Position numbers and translations under genes: made by a program. This document shows, one piece after another, positions 12,094 to 23,169 of a stretch of 64,000 bases of DNA; the first letter of the stretch is position 1; the number at the start of each line of letters is the position of its first letter. The notes under the pieces were generated by a model. It was not told the DNA's origin, ran no database searches, and worked only from the letters and a program-made list of their open reading frames with translations. The stretch is from Diphasiastrum complanatum (Eukaryota > Streptophyta > Lycopodiopsida > Lycopodiales > Lycopodiaceae): assembly GCA_029204225.1 (NCBI GenBank), contig CM055097.1, positions 60,962,229-61,026,228 on the forward strand, read 5' to 3'.

Positions 12094-12739
12094 TGTTATG
12101 TGCCATACCTTTCAATAAGCCAAGCAAGCTATATAACAAGGAGGCAACCACCACACCTATGTTGAAGAGAACCAAAGAGGAGCAATAACAACTAATGTCA
12201 TGTGCCATACCTCTCAATCCAAGCCAAGCAAGCTAGAACAAGGAGGCAACCACCACACCTATGTTGAAGAAAACCAAAGATGAAGAATAATCACAAGCTA
12301 CCACAAAGCTCATATCAAAGTGCAACCCAAAAAGAGATGGATTTCATAATGGAGGGTGAGAAATTTATGTGATGGGGCACATGAGACCTAGCAAGATCAA
12401 GATACCAAGGCTCACATTCACAAAGGAGGAGGAGGAGATGGAGCTCCTAGTTCTTCAATTGCAAATGAGCCAAAAGATTCCAAAAGTGATGTCTCTTGTC
12501 TGCTTATATACAAGTCCCTAACTTAACTAAACATAACTATCTTAAAGATAGTTAGCCCTTGTTAAGTCTTATTAAATGTATTTGGGTCCTTGTTGGCCTA
12601 TGATCCTTATTAATAAACTTGGAGGGCCTGAAGAGGGAACCACCTTGTTCTATAGGTTAAAGCTCCTTTTGGGCCTACAAAGCTTACAATGGATATTCCA
12701 ATGCATTGATAAGCGTTGATGTACTAGTAGTACATGACA
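12094..12739 (-). repeat. 5' LTR of element I, with an internal tandem duplication
   Basis: On the minus strand it begins TGTCATGTAC at 12739 and ends ATAACA at 12094. The last 200 bp are two tandem copies of a roughly 100-bp unit (starts at 12094 and 12196, plus-strand core ATGTGCCATACCT). These are absent from the truncated 3' LTR. The outer 380 bp match 8438-8814. Confidence 0.7.
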
Positions 12740-14895
12740 CTCTGAAAACTAGGCAATGGAATTGCTTCATGAGTTAGTGTGGAATCAACATTGTGGTAAT
12801 TCGTCTTGGCTGGGTTGTGGTGTAAATCTTGCAACTATTATGACAACCCTTTTCTTGGCATTCTTGGCAGTCCAAGAATCAAGAAATGTGTGTTTCTTGA
12901 CTCTTGGGTTCTCCAAAATGCTGCCTAGTTTAGTTTCTTGCTTTGTTTCTTGCATTTAGAATGTATGTGTTAGCTTACTTTAGTTTGTAAGGACCTGTTT
13001 CATTTCATTTTTGCAGTTAGTAGAAGTAGGCTTCATTGATGTTCAACTGCACTATACATTGATTTCTTGGTTGAATGCTTTGGTTACATGTTGGTTTGAT
13101 TGCATGTGATACGGTTCAAGAGATACCTCCCTGGATTGTCCTATGACAGGCATGATATATTACTACAACGATGATTTCAGATCTTGCTGCCTTATCTGGA
13201 CTTTGAGCAAGAATGTTAACATTCAAAAAAATGCCTAAACGTGCCTGGTGACAGGCAGAAAACATTTCTGTAACTAGATAGACAGAAAAGAACTAGTAAA
13301 TAGATTTTCCAAACAAAGAATCTGTAAACAGTGGCACCCATTGCCGCTTGACCACATCCACATCTTTATTACATTCTTGCTACAATGTTCTTTTCCACCA
13401 GATCCATACAAACCATTCTGCCTATCTAGATCTGCCATTATGTAAGGCTGCAACCTTTTGTTTGTCTATTCTTCAACAATATGTTTCGATTCTCTATTAC
13501 CCCTCATAAAGAACATACTGTAAGACAGCTATATTCAGTATAACTATGTGTAAAGTAGCACTCAAACAGAGCCTCACGACCTCATGCCAGACTCGGCCTT
13601 TCAATTCATCAAGACAAAACAACACAATAAAAAATCAACTCACTATAGATCCTACTGTCCACCACTTCACCCCCACAGATATCCCTCTTCTGATCCTACT
13701 GTTCACCTACCTACACGCAACCATCTGCATCAAAACACTCACTCCTCCATCACACTGACTCCTTCTTCTCTTCTGACCAAGCCGAGTCATCCATTCCTCC
13801 ACCTGCATTCCCCCGATAACACCATCTTGATAGAGCAGAATAGCCAACAAAACTCATTCTCTCTTCCTCTGACCAAACCGAGTAGCAAGCAACTTCCCCT
13901 TCCCATTCCCCACCACGCTACCTGCACACACCTCCAGACCTCCATGCCACCTGCAAACGACCACACGTACCTCCTTTCTCTGTCAGTCCCATATCTCCCA
14001 CATCTGCAAATGACATCCAACATCCAGCCAACACCTCCATATCCTACAACCGACCTCCAGATGCCCTCCACACACCTTCCGTGCCTTCTTCACACTTTCA
14101 GCAGCATCTAACAAACCCACCCAACATCCATGCTCTTCTTTTGACAGTTGTAGCACAGTCATCCCAAAGGAAGCCAGGAACCACGACTTAGCTTGCCAGC
14201 TTTGAAGTTCCGTACCCACTTGAATACAAGCATCCAACTCGCCAACAGCAATCAGACTTAACCAACTTGAAGTTTCGAAACCAACATTGAGATCCAACTT
14301 GGTGCCATGCCAAACTGGGAGTCCCAATGTGGGTGACTTCTCTCAAGCAAGCCGCCCGACATACATCAAACTTAACTAACTTGAAGCTTCGTTAGAAACG
14401 AGTACCATCCATTCTAAACAAGTCGTCTGACTTACATCAGACTTAACCAACTCAAAGCTTTGTCACGAGTGCTGGAAGCCAACCTAATGCCACGCTAGAC
14501 TGGATAGCCATAAATAGGTAACTGCCACCCAAGCAAGCCATCCAACTCAGCCGACAGGTTAGAACCCGTTTCCCAAGAGCTTAACTCATTCACGTTCATG
14601 CAAGGAACACTTAGAACCACAAGTCACGACATATAAGAAGACAACCAGTTCGTGGAACAAATGGTCCCAACAACATATTGTTGGCGTCCCGGACGGAATG
14701 GTCCCGATGATATATCGCTGGCGTCCTAGAATACGAAAAGCGCCAGATCAAAAGATTTGAAATGGCCTTACCACTAGCACTTTTATTGAACACTGAAACC
14801 CAGAAGGTAATCAGAGTCAGTTTGAGAAAAATCCAACTTGATTAATAAATCTGAGAATGTTACATTTCAAGTGTGTTTTTGACCCTAGTCTCCGA
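12740..14895. other. Unassigned 2.2 kb between elements I and E
   Basis: No domain, splice pattern or retroelement hallmark was found. A 175-codon plus frame at 13584-14111 is C-rich, rich in P, S, T and H, and overlaps an equally long minus frame. It looks like compositional bias rather than a gene. Around 14245-14460 three imperfect copies of a phrase like CAGACTTAACCAACTTGAAG recur at roughly 100-bp spacing. Confidence 0.5.
14660..14733. repeat. Two 37-bp tandem units, each containing a palindrome
   Basis: Units at 14660-14696 and 14697-14733 share AATGGTCCC and GGCGTCC. Their centres differ (CCAACAACATATTGTTGG versus CGATGATATATCGCTGG) but each is itself roughly self-complementary. Confidence 0.75.
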
Positions 14896-15598
14896 TGACG
14901 AAACAAAATGTTTCTATTACCAAAGCCTTGCTATCTTTCAGCCCTCTGCTTGAAAAAAATGTTCGCAAACGTGAAAGTCAAAAGACACAAACCAGAAATG
15001 TTCTCGAACACCTTGACGAAAAAGACACGAACGAGAAAAATTCGCGAAAGAGAATTTTTCACGGTATAGGGGAGAAAGTCAAACGACGCGAAAGTCAAAC
15101 GATGCGACACAAAAATCGTCGTGACACCTTTTTTGCCCTCATGCTCCAAAAAAGATCAAAAAGATCATGCAAGTACCTAGAAGTACAGATATCTGATCTG
15201 ATAGCATGACATTAGCAGAAACACTCTAGGTCATGGCTAGTCTGCCACTCTTGTAATTCATGACTAGTTGTAGATGATTAATCACTCTAATCTAGTGGTT
15301 ACACGACGTGACTATATACTTTCTGGATGATACTTGATACAATACACATGAAGTAGTCTAATGCTAGTAAGCAAGAAGACGAAAATACAGAACAAAAGTC
15401 TGCTTGTGTGCGAGACAAGTTTCTGCAAGTAGGATCCACAGAGATCCAACAAGTCCGCTAGTAAGCGAGACATTACTCGTGAGAAGACTGTATTTTCTCT
15501 CAAGCCAATGCACTACGTGGGTTTGCATGCAGTGCTTGAAGAATTGGAAGAATCAATAGATGATTTTGTAGCCGTTGAGCACATGTATCACTCTTATC
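14896..15598 (+). repeat. 5' LTR of element E, first part
   Basis: It starts TGACGAAAC and aligns with the 3' LTR from 35245 (TGAAGAAAC) for about 500 bp with many substitutions. It is interrupted at the TTATC target site (15594-15598) by B1 and resumes at 28084. Confidence 0.8.
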
Positions 15599-16248
15599 TG
15601 TGAAAGATTCAACTAGTTCCATCACATTTTGCAATATTTTCATATTTGGCATATTGAGGCCAAAACTTGTTTTAGACTTAGAGGTTGACTTTTCAAAGTT
15701 CATTAGTCTAAATTTCATTTGAATAAACACTTTTTGAAAGTGTGGGAAAGATAGAATGCGAGTTTGAGTAGATTCAATTCAAATAAGTTGGGTACATTGA
15801 ATCTAGACCCAAAATTGGTAGGGTTAGCATTTTGGTGGGAAAGCCAAGTGGCCAAATAGGGTTTGGACCTGTTATAAAAGGATGTAACTCGTGGAGAGAG
15901 TGATCTTCTCTCTTCTCTATCTCATTTCATGCTTATACATGGTTCTCTTGGGTTCTACTATCCATTGGTGCACTATCTTGGTGATTGCTTGCAATTCTAT
16001 GTGTAGAATGATCTATATTTGTTATTTTTGGATCCACACGTGTGAAATACAGTAGCTTGCTGGTTTTGTTCGGAAAGCAACAGTACATAATCATTTTATT
16101 CAAGTTTGATCAAGTTCGATTAGTGTTTGCATCTCAAATTGTGTGTAGATGCTGATTTTTCTACATTGGTGAAATTGGTAGTGTATTTCTCTTTCTAACC
16201 AAAGATCATTCAATTAGATTGGATCTTAAGGATCTGAAATCTTTCACA
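15599..16248 (+). repeat. 5' LTR of element B1
   Basis: 650 bp, beginning TGTGAAAGATTCAACTAG and ending ATCTTTCACA. TATAAAAG at 15873-15880 is the likely TATA box. The palindrome CACACGTGTG is at 16035-16044. About 15 differences from the 3' LTR were seen by eye. Confidence 0.93.
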
Positions 16249-16260
16249 TGTTATCAGAGC
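16249..16260 (+). other. Primer binding site of B1 (one substitution)
   Basis: TGTTATCAGAGC, one base off TGGTATCAGAGC, directly after the LTR. The 590-bp leader to gag follows. Confidence 0.85.
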
Positions 16261-16849
16261 TTGTGTTTCAGGTTATGAAGGAGGAAATCAGATCTATCAA
16301 TGATTTGGTGAAGATATCAAGTCTACAGCATGCTAGAGAAGGTTTTTTTACTAAAATTGGATTTTTTGCTTTTGTAGATTGGATCTTTTGTAGATCAAAA
16401 CACTAAATAGGTCAATATACTTGTTCAATTCCATTTTTTGAATTCACATGCTGGATTTGGCCGATTTTTAGATCATTGGTTCAGCCTAAGTCGTGGCTTA
16501 TAGATTGCATATCAAATTTTCAGCATTTGCATGTAGATTTGGAATAGTCAATTTTTTGTGATTTTGCCAAAACCCTAATTTTGATTGGATCTCTAGATAG
16601 TGAGGTTGTTGGACTTCATTTAAGTGTGTTTCAATCTTAGGAAGTGGCAAAAGTCATTAGATTGAGGATAGTTCATAGGTTGATCAAGATTCCATGATTC
16701 TATGTGTTGATTTGCTTGGATAAGTGCTAGAAGAGAATTTGTGAGATAGTTTCAAATCTTGGTGATTTCTTTTGAAAGCATTTGTTGTTGTTCAAAGGAG
16801 TGCTTTGTGCATTGAAGCAGGTTGAAAGAGAAGATCAGGTCATTGCTAC

Positions 16850-17324
16850 ATGGCAACCTCAATTGGAGTCATGTTGGAAGCCAATGATAGGCTTACCTCA
16901 AGTAACTATTCATTATAGAAAGTGAGGATGGAGTCACTTCTTGAGATGAATGATGTTTTGGATATTGTTGTAGGTTTGGAGGAGATACCAGCAACACAAC
17001 AAGATCGATTGAGGTATGACAAGAGGGCCAAGAAGGCTCTACACATGATAAAGATGAATGTTACCAATGAACTTCTCAAGAAAGTTGGTAAGTGCACATC
17101 ATCTTTGGAAGCTTGGAATTCATTGAAGAAGCTTTATGAATCCAAGTCTACTTCTAGAGTGTTGACTCTAAGAAGGCAAATCTTTTCTTGTTTGCAAAAG
17201 AATGAAGAAAGTCCAAGTACTTTTGTTTTGAGAATGAAAGCATTGAATGATGAGTTAGCTTGCATAGATGAAAGCATTAAGGAAGGAGAGCTTATTCAAG
17301 TGATTCTTAATGGCTTGTTGGATG
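16850..17324 (+). pseudogene. B1 gag, N-terminal part, cut by element C
   Basis: It starts ATGGCAACC like B2 gag at 55367 and follows it closely. An in-frame TAG at 16916-16918 replaces the tryptophan of the conserved SLWKVRMES motif. Reading resumes after it and runs through the gag helix region to a leucine-rich site, where element C interrupts at the GGATG duplication (17320-17324). The coding sequence continues at 23170. Confidence 0.9.
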
Positions 17325-17963
17325 TGTGAAAAATTGTCAACTAGTAGTATTTTCCTAACTTGAGATTTTGTAGGCCTATGGCCAAATAAAAGTTAGAGAT
17401 AGGTAGAGGCCCAAAGTATGTGTACACTACTTTTGAGGTCACATTAATTAGAGGAGGTCGAGTGTGGAGCTCTTCTATTGGCTCATAATTTGGTGCATTC
17501 CTATTTGACCAAATTTCTAGGTATATGGGTGAATCCTATTGGACCCCAATTTTAGCCTATCATAAGACAAGTGGCCAAGAGGCACTATGGCTGCTATAAA
17601 TAGCCATCTCCACGAGTATGTACACATCTCATTTTCATTCTATTGAATGAATGTTATGCTCTTTGAAGGTCCATCTTCTTCTCTCTCACTTTTTTGTTCA
17701 TATCTTGCATTCTAGCCACTAGAATTGTGATTTCTTTGTTGCTATGGCTTCACACGTGTGAAATGCAGGTTGTAGGCTCTGAAGTACGGACAGGGACAAC
17801 AAGTTTCTGTTTGTGGAAGCTTATGATCAGATTTTGATGTTTAGTTGATGCTTAGTATGCTTAACATCACAATTTCTATCATTTTTTCAATCTAGATGTG
17901 CATAACTTCCATGGCCAAGATCTTTATGAAACTTTAGCATCTTTTGGATCTGAGTTTTTCACA
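17325..17963 (+). repeat. 5' LTR of element C
   Basis: 639 bp. TATAAATA at 17595-17602 and the palindrome TTCACACGTGTGAA at 17749-17762. It lacks the 14 bp (ending ACATGTATG) found at about 22597-22610 in the 3' LTR. Confidence 0.95.
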
Positions 17964-17975
17964 TGGTATCAGAGC
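17964..17975 (+). other. Primer binding site of element C
   Basis: TGGTATCAGAGC immediately after the LTR end CACA, a perfect initiator tRNA-Met match. The leader 17976-18571 follows with no reading frame of note. Confidence 0.95.
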
Positions 17976-18571
17976 ATTAGACGGCCAAATGTGCAGGTTT
18001 TGCCAGATTTAGAAGAGATTTGTGGGCGAGTTTGCTTTTGTAGCATTCCAATCAAGTTTCTAGCTAAAAATCTTGTTGATTTATGTGTAGAAATTGGATC
18101 TTTGTGATCAAAACATCATTTGTATGCATTTCAATTGAAGTAGGGCGAATTCCCTCTGTACTTATCAGAATAAGGAGACAAAAATTGTTTTGGAAAGAGG
18201 GAGATGCAAGATCCAACAAGATCCTATTAGTTTTCCATTCTAGCATATAGTTTTTTATTCAATTTCTTGCTTCTTCATGTCAAAAACTTCAAAATTGATG
18301 TAACCCTCTGATTTTCAGTTTGCTGAATGATTCAAGAGTGTATTTCAATCTTAGGAGTGAGGGAAAAGCAAGTATATTGAGGTTTGGTCTTGGTTTGATC
18401 AAGAAATCATAAAACTAGTGGCTAAAATTAAGGAAAAAGTGAGGAAAAGAGAGAAAAAGTAAGGTTTTAGGTTCCAAATCTTTGTGATTTCTTCTTGTGT
18501 TTCATTTGTTGATTCAAGAGAGTGCTTAGTGCATTGGAACAGGTCAAAGATCAGAGATCAATCATTGCAAC

Positions 18572-21500
18572 ATGGCTACAAATGGAGGCTACATGTTGGA
18601 AAGCAATGATAGGCTTACCTCCCTCAACTATTCTACTTGGAAAGTAAGGATGGAGTCTTTGCTTGAGATGAATGAGTTGATGGATATTGTTGTAGGTGTG
18701 GAGGAGAGACCTTTGGCACCTCAAGAACAATTGAGGTATGGCAAGAGGGCAAAGAAAGCCCTTCACATGATCAAGATGAATGTGACAAATGAGCTTATCA
18801 AAGAGGTTGGTAAGTGCACATCATCTAGTGAAGCTTGGGAAGCCTTGAAGAAGGTTTATGAATCCAAGTCTACTTCTAGAGTGTTGACTTTAAGAAGGCA
18901 AATCTTTTCTTGTATGCAAAAGAAGAGTGAGAATGGACATGCTTTTGTTTTGAGAGTTAAAGCATTGAATGATGAGTTAGCATGCATTAATGATGGCATA
19001 AATAATGAGGAGCTTGTTCAAGTGATTCTCAATGGCTTGTTGGATGATCATGCTAATCTTGTTCAAAGTTATGCTATCCAAAAATGTTTACCAAGTGTTG
19101 GAGACTTGCAAGAGGTCTTGTTGGCTGAAGAATTCAGGTTGCAAGCAAGAGTGGGAGCATCTTCTACATCTCAAGGAGGAGAAGAGGAGGCAATGTTCTC
19201 TAAAGGCAAGTTCAAGGGCAAAGGTAAAAGCAATTGGTCTAAAGGGCAAGACCAAGGTGAGCACTCTACTTTTGGCAAAAAGAAGGATAGATCTAAGCTA
19301 AAATGTTTCTATTGTGGAGTCAAAGGGCATTTTGCTAGTGATTGTTTTAAGAAAAAGAGGGATCAAGGGGAAAAGCAAACCAATCTAACTATTGATGAGG
19401 GTGGGGATGAGCTTCTTTCAAATGATGCTTTTGTTATGTCATCTTGCTTGTTGGCTAATCATGGAGACATTGATCCTTGGTGGATTGATAGTGGAGCCAC
19501 TTCTCATATGACATATCATAAAGAGTATTTTTCATCTTTAATGGCATTTGATGGTGATAGGAAGGTAATCTATACCGCAAATGATGGTGAGTGTACAATC
19601 AAGGGGATTGGCACAATTCCTATTTCACTTTCTACAAATAGGAATATAGAATTGAAAGATGTTTTGCTCATTCCATCCATTACCAAGAACTTACTTAGTG
19701 TAAGCCAAATGCTTGACAAAGGATTCAAAGTTGAGTTTGATGGTGATGCTTGCTTGATCAAAAAGGGGTGTAGTATCATTGCAAAAGGGAAAAGGCAAGG
19801 GAAATTGTTCAAGCTTGATGCATGTGTTGTTGCTAACCAAGTTGGATGCATGGCAAATGAACAAATGTCAATTCAAGAGGTATGGCATAAAAGGATGGGA
19901 CATCTCAACTACAAGGCCTTGGAGGTAATAGCCAAAAAGGAGGTAGTAAGGGGACTTCCCAAGTCTCTTACTTGCTTGAATCATGTTTGTGAAGAATGTG
20001 CTTTGTCTAAATCACATAGATTGCCATATACTAGATCTATATCTAGATCTAAGATGCCTTTTTCTCTCTTGCATTCGGATATTCATGGTGTTACTACAAT
20101 TAGCAATGGAGGTGCTAAGATGTATGTAACTTTCATTGATGATTTTAGTAGATTTTGTTGGGTTTATCTACTAAAGAGCAAGGATGAGGTGTTTGATGTG
20201 TTTGTCAAGTTCAAAGTTGCTATTGAGACTCAATTTACAACCAAAATCAAATGCTTGAGGAGCGACAATGGTGGTGAATACATTTCTAACAAATTCAAAG
20301 CCTTTTGCGATGAGCATGGGATCAAGAGGGAGTACACATGTCCAAGAACACCACAACAAAATGGAGTGGCCGAGAGGAAGAATAGAACCTTGTGTGAGAG
20401 TGCAAAGGCAATGAGATTGAATGCTAATCTTCCTAAACCTTTTTGGAGTGATGCTTTGTTGTGTGCAAATTTCCTATGCAATAGATGGCCAAGTGTTGTA
20501 TTGGAAGGAAAAACCCCTTTTGAAGCTTTGTTTGGTACGAAGCCTAATGTCAAGTTTCTAAGAACTTTTGGATGCATTTGCTACTTCAACATTACTCTTG
20601 ATGATAGAACTAAGGAGGATCCATCTTCAAGAAAGGGCATTTTTGTTGGTTATAGTGAAGTAAGCAAAGCATATAGGATTTATGTTCCTTCAATCAAGAA
20701 AGTGTTCACAAGTAGGGATGTCATTTTTGATGAAAGTAACATTCCAAAAGTTGTTTCAAGTGATGATGGTGTTGTTGCAACTAATGTGCTTGATGACAAT
20801 GGAGTTGATGACACATTGGATGTGGATGTTGAAGAAGCCTCTTCAAGTCAAATTCCAAGGAGAACTCCAAGGCATAAAGTGAAACCCTCAAGGCTCACTT
20901 ATGATGGCAAAGGTAAGCAAGTGGTGGATGGATCCAACTATGCTTTCCTAACTTCTTTTGATGTACCTTCATGTGTAGATGAAGCAAGGCAAGAAGAGGA
21001 ATGGATCCAAGCAATGGATCTTGAGTTTGAAGCACTTATGAAGAACAACACATGGAGATTGGTGGAGCTTCCAAAGGGCAAAAGTGCAATTGGATGCAAA
21101 TGGATCTTCAAGGTAAAGACAAATCAAGATGGATCTATCAACAAGTTGAAGGCAAGGTTGGTGGCTAAAGGTTATGCTCAAGAGCATGGCATTGACTATG
21201 AGGAAACCTTTGCACCCGTGGCAAAGATGGTGAGCATAAGAGTAATCATTTCCCTTGCAACTCTTTATGGATGGGATCTTTGGCAATTAGACATTTCTAA
21301 TGCTTTCTTGAATGGTGATCTTGAAGAGGAAGTCTACATGGAGCAACCCGAGAGCTATGTTTCTCATAGCAAGCCTAATCATGTGTGTTTTCTACAAAAA
21401 AGTTTGTATGGTCTTAAGCAAGCACCAAGGAGTTGGTATGCTAGGCTTAACTCTTTTCTACTTTCTCAAAACTTCACTATGAGTGAGTATGATCATTCAC

Positions 21501-22521
21501 TTTACTTTAGAATTAGTGCTAATGATGTTACAATCCTTCTAATTTATGTGGATGACATTATTTTAAGTGGAGGGAACAAGGAAGATATAGAAGATATCAA
21601 GAAAGCACTAAAAAGGAATTTGAAGTGCATGATCTTGGTCTTTTGAGCTATATCTTAGGAATAGAAGTAATTAGAACTTCTCAAATCACTTTTATTTCAC
21701 AAGAGAAGTATGCTATTTCTATTCTCAATAGATTTCATATGGTAGATGCAAATCCTATTGATACACCTATGGAATCACATGTAAAGCTAACTATAAGAGG
21801 TAATGAAAGATCCTTCGAGGACATTACTCTCTATAGGAAGCTAATAGGTTCTCTTATATATCTAACCATCACAAGACCTGATTTATCTTATTGTGTTGGT
21901 AGATTAAGCCAATTCATGCAAGATCCTAGCATAGAACATTGGAAACTAGGAAAGAGGATCTTGAGATACATCTCGGGAACAAAAGATTTTGGCATTGTTT
22001 ATAGAGGCTCATCACCTAACTTATTTGGTTTTTCAGATTCAGATTTTGCAGGAGACCTTATGGATAGAAAATCCATAAATGCACATGCTATTTTCATAGG
22101 TGATGGAGCTATCTCATGGATGTCGAAGAAACAAGCAACTATATCACTTTCTTCTAGTGAGGCCGAGTACAAAGCTTTGACATCATGCACAAAGGAGATG
22201 GTGTGGATCAAGAGGATGATTATGGAGCTTCATTTGCTGGATTTTTCAGAGAGTCCAATCATCTTTTGTGACAACCTTTCAGCCCAAAGTCTAGCAAGCA
22301 ATCCAGTTTTCCATGCAAGGAGCAAACATATCGAGGTGGCTTACCATTTTGTGAGAGAACAAGTGTTGGCAAAAGAGATCAAGCTTGAACATGTCCCATC
22401 AAAGGAATGTGTGGCTGATATCTTTACCAAAGCATTGGGAAAGGACTTATTTTTCAAGCATAGAACAAGTCTTGGTGTACTTTCTAAATCTATGCTAAAA
22501 CTAGTTGAAGAGGGAGTGTGA
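18572..22521 (+). pseudogene. Element C gag-pol with one frameshift
   Basis: The first frame (18572-21646, 1024 codons) has gag (NYSTWKVRMES), a zinc knuckle from residue 245 (CFYCGVKGHFASDC), protease WWIDSGATSHM with D306, pre-integrase HKRMGHLN, an integrase core D503, D565, E601 (DD35E) and reverse transcriptase with YVDD at 992-995. The run of five A at 21610-21614 is one A shorter than the B2 equivalent. This shifts the frame, and the second frame (21625-22521, 298 codons) completes reverse transcriptase and RNase H (SLSSSEAEYKAL, VADIFTKAL). The two together give about 1.3 thousand residues, normal for a copia polyprotein. The stop TGA (22519-22521) lies inside the 3' LTR. The break is a likely point mutation or homopolymer miscall. 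A programmed shift inside the polymerase domain is unlikely. Confidence 0.93.
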
Positions 22522-23169
22522 AAAATTGTCAACTAGTAGTATTTTCCTAACTTGAGATTTTGTAGGCCTATGGCCAAATAAAAGTTAGAGATAGGTTCAT
22601 ACATGTATGTAGAGGCCCAAAGTATGTGTACACTACTTTTGAGGTCACATTAATTAGAGGAGGTCGAGTGTGGAGCTCTTCTATTGGCTCATAATTTGGT
22701 GCATTCCTATTTGACCAAATTTCTAGGTATATGGGTGAATCCTATTGGACCCCAATTTTAGCCTATCATAAGACAAGTGGCCAAGAGGCACTATGGCTGC
22801 TATAAATAGCCATCTCCACGAGTATGTACACATCTCATTTTCATTCTATTGAATGAATGTTATGCTCTTTGAAGGTCCATCTTCTTCTCTCTCACTTTTT
22901 TGTTCATATCTTGCATTCTAGCCACTAGAATTGTGATTTCTTTGTTGCTATGGCTTCACACGTGTGAAATGCAGGTTGTAGGCTCTGAAGTACGGACAGG
23001 GACAGCAAGTTTCTGTTTGTGGAAGCTTATGATCAGATTTTGATGTTTAGTTGATGTTTAGTATGCTTAACATCACAATTTCTATCATTTTTTCAATCTA
23101 GATGTGCATAACTTCCATGGCCAAGATCTTTATGAAACTTTAGCATCTTTTGGATCTGAGTTTTTCACA
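22517..23169 (+). repeat. 3' LTR of element C
   Basis: 653 bp, identical to the 5' LTR except two substitutions and 14 extra bases near 22600. Palindrome at 22955-22968. It is preceded by GAAGAGGGAG (22507-22516). Confidence 0.95.

Larger units (their letters stand above)
8438..12739 (-). mobile_element. Minus-strand LTR element I with gag but no visible pol
   Basis: The element reads right to left. Its 5' LTR is 12094-12739, a primer-site-like TGGTATTAGAGC lies at 12078-12089, a gypsy-type gag frame at 10489-11229, a purine tract at 8815-8826, and a truncated 3' LTR at 8438-8814. The roughly 3.2-kb interior shows no protease, integrase or reverse transcriptase. It therefore resembles a non-autonomous gag-only or large derivative element. 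The related relic at 36165-38926 shares part of the noncoding interior (compare around 10020-10150 with 37570-37730). Confidence 0.7.
17325..23169 (+). mobile_element. Copia element C, nearly intact, nested in B1 gag
   Basis: 5845 bp with LTRs TGTGAAAAAT...TTTTTCACA, perfect primer site, one long gag-pol frame broken by a single one-base frameshift, and purine tract GAAGAGGGAG. It is flanked by the exact duplication GGATG (17320-17324 and 23170-23174). The LTRs differ only by two substitutions and a 14-bp indel, so this is the youngest insertion in the window. Its proteins are close relatives of those of B1 and B2, though its LTR sequence is distinct. Confidence 0.96.

Noticed and set aside
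13584-14111. A 175-codon proline-, serine- and threonine-rich plus frame.
   Set aside because: C-rich local composition, an equally long antisense frame, no domain and no splice structure. Most likely chance.
21605-21646. Programmed ribosomal frameshifting in element C.
   Set aside because: The shift lies inside the polymerase domain after YVDD, not between gag and pol, and B2 reads the same place in one frame with one more A. A point deletion or base-call error is simpler.
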